Shown here one piece after another: positions 1 to 5,478 of a stretch of 5,478 nucleotides of DNA (positions are counted from its first letter, which is position 1; every line of letters begins with the position of its first letter). The position numbers were made by a program, and so were the translations under genes. Origin of the DNA: Candidatus Zixiibacteriota bacterium (GTDB taxonomy: Bacteria > Zixibacteria > MSB-5A5 > GN15 > PGXB01); assembly GCA_024230695.1 (NCBI GenBank), contig JAAERC010001030.1:1-5478 (forward strand), given 5' to 3'. The notes beneath the pieces are model-generated. The model made no database searches and had not been told where the DNA came from. It saw only the letters and a list, made by a program, of their open reading frames with translations.

Positions 1-3000
1 CCTGAGACAACCGGTTGGTTCGTCGGTAGTGACATCGTGAAATATGGCGCCTGATTTCCTTCCTCAGTAACCGTAATTGTTGTGGTAACCCGTGTCTCCA
101 AAACGCCATCGGAGGTTACAAAATCAACTAAATAAACACCTGATTGAGTATAGTCAGGAGTAAATATAAATGTCTTTATATGAACTATGCCGTCAAAAGT
201 TACATTTGAATCGGGCATATTTTCGGCCCATAAGGTAATAGCGTCGCCATCACCATCTGTACCAGCAACTGTTAATCTTAATTCCTGACCTTCAGTTATT
301 GTCGTGTCAGTTGTTCCAATTAACACCTCTGGAGGACGATTTGTATTGATAACGGAGAACTGGGTAGGTGGCTTGGTGTTTATAGTAAGTGCTGGATCTT
401 CAGAATCAGTCACCGTCCATTGTAACACGTATTCCGTTCCATCACCAATACCGCCTTGATCATAATCTGGAGTAAACGTTAATAAACCAACTCCATTGCC
501 GGAATCAACCCAAACCATATTGGGCGCCAGCTCATAGGTCGGAGAATTTACTGTTATTAGAGGATAAGTGCCATCTGGATCTTCAGCCAAAATCCTGTAA
601 TACAGTGTATCACCTTCATAGACGGTGCGATTTTGACCCGGTATATAAGGTAATGGCACCAAATTGGTATCGGCAACTACTATGTTCGCTATCTTCGTAT
701 CAAATAGAAGTGGATCAAGAGCGTCAGTTGCCGTAATAGTTACATCATATGTACCAGCATCAAAATTATCCGTCGGCCAATTAAATGTCCCGCTTCCGTT
801 AAGATTATCTGTAAACGTTGCTCCGCCCGGAACATCGGTGGCACTTAATATTGGAATATCAAGATCAAGATCTGAGGCCAAAACATCAAAGGTCACTACT
901 CTCATTTCGGTTGTTTGCTGAGAAGCGATATCGGCCAAAACTGGTGTCTGGTTTCCAGCTTCATAAACAACAACAGTAACAGTGATTGAAACTATAAATT
1001 CGCCGTCATCTGCTATAATATCAATATAGTAGGTCCCATTTTGGACAAAACTCGGATTGAAATTGATTGTCCCTGTGCCATCACCATTATCAGTAAAGGT
1101 AGCATTTTCTGGCAAATTTTCAGCCGATAAGACTGGGGTTGTTGCATCTGGATCCAAAGATGTAATTACCAGATCAATACTATTGCCTTCCACAACCGTA
1201 TCCTCAGGAACCGGATTAAATATCGGTGCCTGATTCCCGGCCTCATAAACCTGAATGAAAATTGGATTTGTGCGCGTGTCAGCAATACCATCATATGCGC
1301 TTAATACTAATTGATAAAGACCAGATTGAACAAAACCTGGAGTAAAGTCGAAAGTACCGGTTCCATCCCCATTGTCGGTAAAGGTCGAATTCTCTGGGGA
1401 TTTGACTGTACTTAATACTGGGAAACCTCCGTCAGCATCGGTTGCTGTTGCGGTAAACGATAGAACTTCACCCTCCAAAACTGTCAGGGCGGTAGGAGGA
1501 TCAACCCAGACCGGAGGGTTATTAGTTGTTACAACTGTTATATTTATTGGCAATTGGGAAGAAAGTTGCGGCGATCCCATATCTGTCGCAATTATTGTAA
1601 CAGTATGAGGTCCAACCTGAGAAGCAATCGGATCAAAACTTAATTCTCCCGTATTATCGCCATTGTCTGTAAATAATGCATTGGCCGGTAAACCGGCGGC
1701 TGACAAAAAGACTCTATTTGTCAGGATTGGATTAGTCGGGTCACTACTTGTTACTGTAAAGGTCAAATTATCTCCGACGGCCACGCCAAACGGTCCTACA
1801 GTATCAATCAACGGGGCTTGATTCACCTCATTAATTGTTATTACCATTGTATCAGTCGATGTGGATGGAGGGCTACCAAAATCGGTCGCGAAAAATAGAA
1901 CAGTATCGATTCCGGCCGTATAATAAGTAGAACCAAGACTGAAGACACCAACACCATTACCACTGTCAACAAATGTAAATAGCGATGGTGCAAGCGTCGT
2001 TGATGCTGACAGAATCACATTTACTCCATCGGGGTCGCTGGAAGTTACTACTACTATTAATGAATCCCCCTCATTGATTATGGCATTAGGGGAATCACTT
2101 ATTATCGGTGATTGGTTGCCAACTTCTGAGACATCAAGATCAACATATTCAGAGTCACTTAGAACTCCATCGGTAGCAATAAACAGGAGAGTAAATAATC
2201 CGGCCTGAGAATAATCGGGATCAAATGTCAGGGTTCCGGTACCATCTGTATTATCCACAAAGACAGCATTTGTTGGAAGATCTTCTGCCTGAAGAACCGG
2301 GATTGTTCCATCCGGATCCGAACCGGTGATAGTCGTTATTAGCTGAACACCTTCAACGGCTGTCAGCGGTCCGATAGGGTCAAGAATCGGTATTTGGTTG
2401 CCGGTCTCATTAACGGTAATATCGACAATCTCTGCTGTACTTCCTTCACCATCGCCGGCCGTAAAGGTAACCTGATATGGTCCGGCCTCGGTGAAGGTCG
2501 GAGTCCATTCGAATAATCCGGTTCCATCACCATTATCAACAAATGAGGCTGTTCCCGGTAGTACTGAGGTTGTCAGAGCAGGTATCGCGCCATCAGCATC
2601 TGTCGCCGAAACCGTAAAACTCAAAAGCAAACCTTCATCAATAGCTTGCGGGCCAATGGCGGCCAAAACTGGATCGCGATTGGTATTTGTTACATTAATC
2701 GTAACTATCCCAGAATCTACCAGCAATCCATCAAAAGCCTTAAAGATTACTTGATAGGAGCCTACCTGATCATAATCTGGTGAGAAATCAAATGTCCCTG
2801 TTCCATCAAGATTATCCGTGAATGTGGCGTTAGTAGGAGTTCCAGTCGCCGATAATGTTGGAATTGTTCCATCAGGATCAGATGATGTTATTCCAAAATT
2901 CAAATTATTATTTTCTGCTATTGTCTGAGGGGTCGTCACCGGATCAAGAACCGGAGTCTGGTTACCAGCTTCGGTCACATCAATATCAACAAACTCTGAG

Positions 3001-4208
3001 TCGGCAACAATACCATCACCCGCTATAAATATTACCTGATAGCTGGCGGCCTCAGTATAAAGAGGTGTCCAATCAAAAGTTCCGGTACCATCGGTATTAT
3101 CAACAAAAGTAGCTGATCCCGGTAAATTGACTGCCGATAAAACCGGAATCATTGCATCAGGATCTGAAGCTGTAACAGCAAAATTAAGATTTATACCTTC
3201 GGTTATGGCCTGTGGACCAATTGGGTCAAGAACTGGAGGTTGGTTACCAAGATATGTAAATCCGCCAGTTAAAATATTGGATGAAAACGATGCCGCAGAA
3301 TTTGTAACGGCAACATCAACCGGACCTACGGTCCCAGCAGGAGTAAGACCAGTGATCTCATATGGTGATACAACTGTTACAGAGGTCATCAGACTTCCAC
3401 CAAAATCAATATCGGCGCCATTCATATCAAATCCGGTTCCGCTCAAAGTAACTAAAGTTCCTCCAACAAAACTACCGGAATTCGGTAGTACAGAAATCAG
3501 AATCGGATTGCCAATAGCGGCGGCGTCAACCGTTAATACGTTCGAATGCGGACTCAGATTACCAAGACCGTCTTCGGCAATAACCAAATAATGATATTGG
3601 CTGAAACCATCCGAAGTGTTATCAACAAAAATGCTATCTGCCACCCCATGATTACTTAACGAACCAGTTGGATCATCTATTCTGAAGAATGAACCACCCG
3701 AACTTGCCAGTCTACGATAAATATGATAAGTCAAACCGGAACTATAATTCCATGAAATAACTACTGACGATGAAGAGACAACCGAACCGGATAATCCCGC
3801 CGGAGTAGTTGGCCAACCCGCAACCATTGATAAAACAATATTTTCCTGTTGAAAAGAGTTATTCGGTATTAAATCTGAAAGCACGGCGCTTTCCAGGTTG
3901 GTAGTATTATAGAAGTAATAATCATAAGGATTTCCGGGGGCCTCGGTCAAATAATTCTGAAAATCATCAAACCAATTGCCGGCATCATATCCGGCTCCAA
4001 TACAGGTCTCAATTCTGAGTTCCTCATCGGTATCATCCAAAAAGCCATAAAAAGTAACTTCACCGTTAGAGGGAACTGTAGCGTCGGAATTGGTGATTGA
4101 TCCAAAAATCGACCCCTGCGCAAAGGCAGGTGATACGTGCAAGAGAAGTAATATTATTGGTATGGCTATAAGTCTGCTTATGTTACTATGTAATAACTTG
4201 CTGTGCAC
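1..4208 (-). CDS. Giant exported surface protein with signal peptide, Fn3, IPT/TIG and at least 11 cadherin/Ig-like repeats; 3' end outside window
   Basis: The frame runs from GTG 4208 to the left edge, 1,402 full codons with no stop on codon-by-codon reading. Residues 1-30 are a signal peptide (cleavage AFA|Q). Residues 31-133 are an unclassified N-terminal domain, 134-228 Fn3-like and 229-321 IPT/TIG. From residue 322, eleven complete repeats and the start of a twelfth follow, with consensus NQxPVLDPIG, SDPDGTIPxLxA, FxDNxDGTGTFxFxP and YxVxFxAxDG. The mature visible part contains 5 Lys, about 13 Arg and 1 Cys, so it is strongly acidic. The protein is predicted to be exported by Sec and to act outside the cell as an adhesin, stalk or matrix component; no catalytic motif is visible. 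Starting at ATG 4271 instead would add 21 residues ahead of the signal peptide. It probably forms an operon with the surface-protein gene upstream. The architecture is secure; the role is inferred. Confidence 0.93.
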   Translation of the reverse strand, partial: MHSKLLHSNISRLIAIPIILLLLHVSPAFAQGSIFGSITNSDATVPSNGEVTFYGFLDDTDEELRIETCIGAGYDAGNWFDDFQNYLTEAPGNPYDYYFYNTTNLESAVLSDLIPNNSFQQENIVLSMVAGWPTTPAGLSGSVVSSSSVVISWNYSSGLTYHIYRRLASSGGSFFRIDDPTGSLSNHGVADSIFVDNTSDGFSQYHYLVIAEDGLGNLSPHSNVLTVDAAAIGNPILISVLPNSGSFVGGTLVTLSGTGFDMNGADIDFGGSLMTSVTVVSPYEITGLTPAGTVGPVDVAVTNSAASFSSNILTGGFTYLGNQPPVLDPIGPQAITEGINLNFAVTASDPDAMIPVLSAVNLPGSATFVDNTDGTGTFDWTPLYTEAASYQVIFIAGDGIVADSEFVDIDVTEAGNQTPVLDPVTTPQTIAENNNLNFGITSSDPDGTIPTLSATGTPTNATFTDNLDGTGTFDFSPDYDQVGSYQVIFKAFDGLLVDSGIVTINVTNTNRDPVLAAIGPQAIDEGLLLSFTVSATDADGAIPALTTSVLPGTASFVDNGDGTGLFEWTPTFTEAGPYQVTFTAGDGEGSTAEIVDITVNETGNQIPILDPIGPLTAVEGVQLITTITGSDPDGTIPVLQAEDLPTNAVFVDNTDGTGTLTFDPDYSQAGLFTLLFIATDGVLSDSEYVDLDVSEVGNQSPIISDSPNAIINEGDSLIVVVTSSDPDGVNVILSASTTLAPSLFTFVDSGNGVGVFSLGSTYYTAGIDTVLFFATDFGSPPSTSTDTMVITINEVNQAPLIDTVGPFGVAVGDNLTFTVTSSDPTNPILTNRVFLSAAGLPANALFTDNGDNTGELSFDPIASQVGPHTVTIIATDMGSPQLSSQLPINITVVTTNNPPVWVDPPTALTVLEGEVLSFTATATDADGGFPVLSTVKSPENSTFTDNGDGTGTFDFTPGFVQSGLYQLVLSAYDGIADTRTNPIFIQVYEAGNQAPIFNPVPEDTVVEGNSIDLVITSLDPDATTPVLSAENLPENATFTDNGDGTGTINFNPSFVQNGTYYIDIIADDGEFIVSITVTVVVYEAGNQTPVLADIASQQTTEMRVVTFDVLASDLDLDIPILSATDVPGGATFTDNLNGSGTFNWPTDNFDAGTYDVTITATDALDPLLFDTKIANIVVADTNLVPLPYIPGQNRTVYEGDTLYYRILAEDPDGTYPLITVNSPTYELAPNMVWVDSGNGVGLLTFTPDYDQGGIGDGTEYVLQWTVTDSEDPALTINTKPPTQFSVINTNRPPEVLIGTTDTTITEGQELRLTVAGTDGDGDAITLWAENMPDSNVTFDGIVHIKTFIFTPDYTQSGVYLVDFVTSDGVLETRVTTTITVTEEGNQAPYFTMSLPTNQPVVS
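57..3245 (-). repeat. Tandem array of eleven cadherin/Ig-like protein repeats (282-324 bp units)
   Basis: Unit starts at the conserved linker Asn lie at 3245, 2963, 2681, 2399, 2117, 1823, 1520, 1235, 953, 665 and 341; a twelfth begins at 56 and leaves the window. Unit lengths are 94, 94, 94, 94, 98, 101, 95, 94, 96, 108 and 95 residues. Each unit has a linker (GNQxP, TNRxP or TNNPP), an E-G strand, an Asp-rich loop (usually DPDG or DADG), an F/W-x-D-N-x-D-G-T-G turn in most units, an F/W-x-P-x-(Y/F) strand, a G-x-Y-x-V strand and a late D-G or D-x-G turn. They resemble cadherin-like or He_PIG-type Ig domains of bacterial surface proteins. Asp-rich inter-strand loops suggest calcium-dependent stiffening, by analogy with cadherins. 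All units stay in one frame with no indels that break it. Confidence 0.9.
3246..3524 (-). other. IPT/TIG domain of the giant protein
   Basis: Residues 229-321 read as an IPT/TIG Ig-like domain: the opening ILISVLPNSGSFVGGTLVTL, the diagnostic SGTGF turn, an IDFGG strand, VVSPYEITGLTPAG and the closing GPVDVAVTN strand ending in GFTYLG. The last motif (F-x-Y) is the usual end of the family. It joins directly onto the first cadherin/Ig-like repeat. Confidence 0.88.
3525..3809 (-). other. Fibronectin type III-like domain of the giant protein
   Basis: Residues 134-228 show Fn3 hallmarks: a Pro entry (TTPAGLSGSV), the W-containing B strand (VVISWNYSS), the C strand TYHIYRRL, a later YHYLVIAEDGLGNLS strand and the closing SPHSNVLTV. 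The length of about 95 residues is normal for the family. It parallels the Fn3-like domain in the neighbouring protein, whose matching strand reads YFYTVVAFDIYGNRS. Confidence 0.82.
3810..4118 (-). other. Unclassified N-terminal domain of the giant protein
   Basis: About 103 residues follow the signal peptide. They open with QGSIFGSITNSDATVP, which resembles the first strands of carboxypeptidase-regulatory-like (transthyretin-fold) domains, and continue with GEVTFYGFLDDTDEE. A part rich in aromatic and acidic residues follows (NWFDDFQNYL, PYDYYFYNTTN). It carries the only cysteine seen in the mature protein (C69). Closing strands are NNSFQQENIVLSMV. I cannot assign a family; it could be a tip or ligand-binding domain because it sits at the free N-terminus. 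Confidence 0.6.
4119..4208 (-). other. Sec signal peptide of the giant protein
   Basis: Residues 1-30 have a short basic n-region (K4, R12), a hydrophobic core LIAIPIILLLL, and a c-region ending SPAFA before Q31, a typical signal peptidase I site (A-x-A). There is no cysteine at +1, so it is not a lipoprotein. Confidence 0.88.
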
Positions 4209-4289
4209 TTTGGCACCTCCGGATATATTTAAACGACTATTTTTTTTCATTTTTTCAAAATTATTTTTCATCACTGCATCACTCCAATA
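4209..4289 (-). other. AT-rich intergenic gap with alternative in-frame starts
   Basis: These 81 bp separate the stop of the upstream gene from the chosen GTG start. On the minus strand there is no hairpin followed by a T run, so I see no terminator. No convincing promoter is present either, since the only -35/-10-like pair would start transcription inside the ribosome binding site. Two ATG codons (4271 and 4250) are in the same frame as the GTG at 4208 with no stop between them. The ATG at 4271 has a weaker GGAG at 4285-4282. The short gap and lack of signals favour co-transcription of the two genes. Confidence 0.6.
4215..4220 (-). promoter_or_regulatory. Shine-Dalgarno site for the GTG start at 4208
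   Basis: The minus strand reads GGAGGT, then six bases (GCCAAA), then GTG. This is a near-perfect anti-16S match at standard spacing and is the main reason for choosing the GTG at 4208 over the in-frame ATGs at 4250 (no SD) and 4271 (GGAG only). Confidence 0.7.
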
Positions 4290-5478
4290 TTATGGTCCAG
4301 GGAAAATATCGCTGGCCGCGACATTTGCCTGATAAGGCATCCCTGCCTTAACCGTAAAGTTTACGCCAAATCCAGCCGCAAAGCGCGATTCATAACTCTG
4401 TGAGCTGGCATCATACCTATTCAAAGTATTGAAACTGCCCGGCAGATTATCCAGCATATCCTGAGCTGTCAGGAAGTCAAGTTCCCTTTCAAATGGAATT
4501 GAGAGGAAACTGAAACTGGTCGTGCTTGTTGTCTGAAGCGGATAGCTTACCGAACCGGGAGCAGGAACCTGACCAGCCACCGAGAAAATTGTCGGATTGG
4601 CCGCGTTAACCTGATAAATCCCGCCGATTGCGGTCGCAAAATTTACACCAAATCCGGCCGCGAATCGTGACTCAAAACTCTGTGATGCCGGCTGGTAATT
4701 ATTAACAGTCAGAACATCCGAACGCCCGATAGCATCAATCAATTCATCGGCGTTGGTTATTCCTGTATTTTCAAAAGGAATACAAATCAAGTTATAATCG
4801 GTCGTGGCAGTGGTTATTATTTCATAATCAAATTCACCAACCCGATTTGAAGTCGTTGATCTGTTTCCATAAATATCAAAAGCCACAACGGTGTAGAAAT
4901 ATTGACTGGAGATATCACCAACAACATCGGCACCATCCAGATCGTTATCATTAAACGTAAAGGTAAATGCATCAGTAGTACCGATTGAATCGGATGATTG
5001 AGGTGTAAAGTATGCCGAGGTACCACGATACACGATGTATCCGTCCATTTGCGTCACAAGACCATCAGTATCCAATGTAATTTCTGACCAACTCAAATCT
5101 ATACTTCCGGCGTTTATCGCAATATTCAGATCTGTAATTGCCTCAGGAATCGCCGCATTGATCACCGTTACCTGAACCGATGCAACGGTGGAATAATATT
5201 CACCATCATATACGGTTAGTTCAAATTCATACATGTCAGGAATTATTGGAGTAAAGGTCGGCATCATATCGGTGTCGGTGTTTAATGTTACCGATGTCCC
5301 TAAAGTCTGAACCCAGCTATAAGTAAGAACATCAAGGTCAGGGTCGCTGGATCCGGATCCATCAAGAGTTGTCAAAGTACCAACTCTGACATCGATCTGA
5401 TCAAATCCGGCATCTGCAGTTGGTGGACGATTAATATGATTTACCGTAATTGTAACAATCTCATCATCGGTGGCAATA
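4290..5478 (-). CDS. Surface/secreted multidomain protein, C-terminal part (PKD-like, Fn3-like, duplicated C-terminal module); 5' end outside window
   Basis: An open frame enters at the right edge (first full codon at 5477) and stops at TAA 4292-4290, giving 395 visible residues; the true start is beyond the window. A TTG at 5375 lies inside a conserved domain (VGTLTTLDGSGSSDPD) and is not the start. Visible residues 1-15 end a preceding domain (IVTITVNHI). Residues 16-106 form a PKD/REJ-like beta-sandwich: NRPPTADAGFDQ, LDGSGSSDPD, LTYSWVQ and YEFELTVYDGEY. Residues 107-217 are Fn3-like (IDLSWSEI, DGYIVYRGTS, YFYTVVAFDIYGNRS). The remainder is two tandem modules of a 94-residue period. Only one cysteine is visible, and there is no C-terminal membrane helix or LPXTG-type signal. 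These domains typically mediate extracellular binding or form stalks; the ligand is unknown. It lies 81 bp upstream of another surface-protein gene in the same direction, so co-transcription is likely. The domain calls are secure; the role is inferred. Confidence 0.92.
   Translation of the reverse strand, partial: IATDDEIVTITVNHINRPPTADAGFDQIDVRVGTLTTLDGSGSSDPDLDVLTYSWVQTLGTSVTLNTDTDMMPTFTPIIPDMYEFELTVYDGEYYSTVASVQVTVINAAIPEAITDLNIAINAGSIDLSWSEITLDTDGLVTQMDGYIVYRGTSAYFTPQSSDSIGTTDAFTFTFNDNDLDGADVVGDISSQYFYTVVAFDIYGNRSTTSNRVGEFDYEIITTATTDYNLICIPFENTGITNADELIDAIGRSDVLTVNNYQPASQSFESRFAAGFGVNFATAIGGIYQVNAANPTIFSVAGQVPAPGSVSYPLQTTSTTSFSFLSIPFERELDFLTAQDMLDNLPGSFNTLNRYDASSQSYESRFAAGFGVNFTVKAGMPYQANVAASDIFPGP
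4293..4811 (-). repeat. Two tandem 94-residue-period C-terminal modules
   Basis: Copy 1 spans 4811-4530 (including linker) and copy 2 spans 4529-4293. The copies align without gaps at an offset of exactly 94 residues (282 bp). Shared landmarks are an IPFE strand, an aspartate/leucine-rich helix-like stretch (ADELIDAI / AQDMLDNL), an N-x-Y segment ending SQS(F/Y), the identical string ESRFAAGFGVNF, and a closing G-x-x-YQ-x-N strand. DNA differs at many synonymous positions within the invariant string, so this is an old duplication under protein-level constraint. I do not recognise a named family with certainty; it resembles paired C-terminal modules with an I-P-L...GYxV pattern in bacterial and archaeal surface proteins. 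An anchoring or sorting role is possible because both copies sit at the extreme C-terminus. Confidence 0.85.
4827..5159 (-). other. Fibronectin type III-like domain of the upstream protein
   Basis: The segment has an Fn3 layout: a Pro-rich entry (AAIPEAITDLNI), the W-containing B strand (SIDLSWSEI), the C strand DGYIVYRGTS, and a late strand YFYTVVAFDIYGNRS ending in SN. At about 111 residues it is longer than a typical 90-residue Fn3 domain. The excess includes an Asp-rich loop (FNDNDLDGADVVGD) that resembles acidic metal-binding loops; calcium binding there is a guess. Confidence 0.75.
5160..5432 (-). other. PKD/REJ-like domain of the upstream protein
   Basis: The encoded segment follows the usual PKD order: an opening NRPPTADAGFDQ, a strand carrying LTTLDGSGSSDPDLD, the LTYSWVQ core with its conserved tryptophan, a TFTP turn, and the closing YEFELTVYDGEY plus VASVQVTV strand. 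PKD and related REJ-type domains are extracellular beta-sandwiches of 80-95 residues, and the 91 residues here fit. It may act as a spacer or as a protein- or glycan-contacting domain. Confidence 0.85.

Noticed and set aside
57..3245. CRISPR array or DNA-level satellite
   Set aside because: The period is 282-324 bp, conservation is at the protein level with scattered synonymous differences, and the frame is kept throughout; these are coding domain repeats.
664..3591. Four plus-strand open frames (664-921, 1372-1608, 2491-2754, 3127-3591)
   Set aside because: All lie in one plus frame antisense to the repeat array. They arise from the repeated codon pattern of the minus-strand gene and lack ribosome binding sites and recognisable protein features.
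4116..4133. Lipoprotein signal
   Set aside because: The residue after the cleavage site is Gln and no Cys lies near the SPAFA|Q junction.
4226..4260. Possible promoter (TTGAAA at 4258-4253 with an AT-rich -10-like stretch near 4231-4226)
   Set aside because: The spacer would be about 21 bp and transcription would begin inside the GGAGGT site, leaving no usable leader.
4241..4270. T-rich run on the plus strand as a terminator
   Set aside because: No GC-rich inverted repeat precedes it, and no plus-strand gene ends there.
4271..4279. Mini-ORF ATG-CAG-TGA overlapping the ATG at 4271 as a coupled leader peptide
   Set aside because: Two codons only, poor SD spacing, and easily explained by chance in a short gap.
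4090..4332. Plus-strand open frame across the intergenic gap
   Set aside because: It overlaps the signal-peptide coding region antisense and the end of the upstream gene; its hydrophobic part mirrors AT-rich DNA. No SD and no family resemblance.
4817..5026. Second minus-strand open frame of 69 codons
   Set aside because: It lies out of frame inside the Fn3-like domain of the upstream protein, whose own frame is clearly the coding one.
5373..5375. TTG as start of the upstream protein
   Set aside because: The same frame stays open to the window edge, and the preceding residues (NRPPTADAGFDQ) are the conserved start of the PKD-like domain, so the real start is outside the window.

Overview
The window holds two large, co-directional minus-strand genes separated by only 81 bp. 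Both are cut by the window edges. Both encode secreted or surface multidomain proteins built from beta-sandwich modules. I see no RNA gene, mobile element, CRISPR array or enzyme. Base composition is moderately AT-rich. The repeat style (loops reading DPDG and DNxDGTG, linkers reading GNQxPVL) and the mix of PKD-like, Fn3-like and IPT/TIG modules recall very large extracellular proteins of the FCB superphylum and neighbouring candidate phyla such as Zixibacteria. That taxonomic guess rests on sequence style from memory, not on a search.

Layout, in transcription order (right to left). (1) 5478-4290: the C-terminal 395 residues of a protein whose start lies outside the window. It has a PKD/REJ-like domain, an Fn3-like domain, and two tandem C-terminal modules spaced exactly 94 residues apart; each contains the identical string ESRFAAGFGVNF. 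(2) 4289-4209: a short AT-rich gap with a strong Shine-Dalgarno (GGAGGT) ahead of a GTG start, plus two competing in-frame ATG starts upstream. (3) 4208-1: the first 1,402 codons of a giant exported protein that runs off the left edge. I translated this frame codon by codon and found no stop. It has a signal peptide, an unclassified N-terminal domain, an Fn3-like domain, an IPT/TIG domain, then eleven complete and one partial cadherin/Ig-like repeat of 94 to 108 residues.

The two genes probably form part of an operon for cell-surface or adhesion proteins. The first four repeats of the giant protein are each exactly 282 bp and show an A-B-A-B resemblance, pointing to duplication of a two-domain block. 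The mature visible part (about 1,370 residues) has only 5 lysines and 1 cysteine, so it is strongly acidic; with the recurrent Asp-rich loops this suggests a calcium-stiffened extracellular rod. The function beyond a surface role cannot be read from the sequence.
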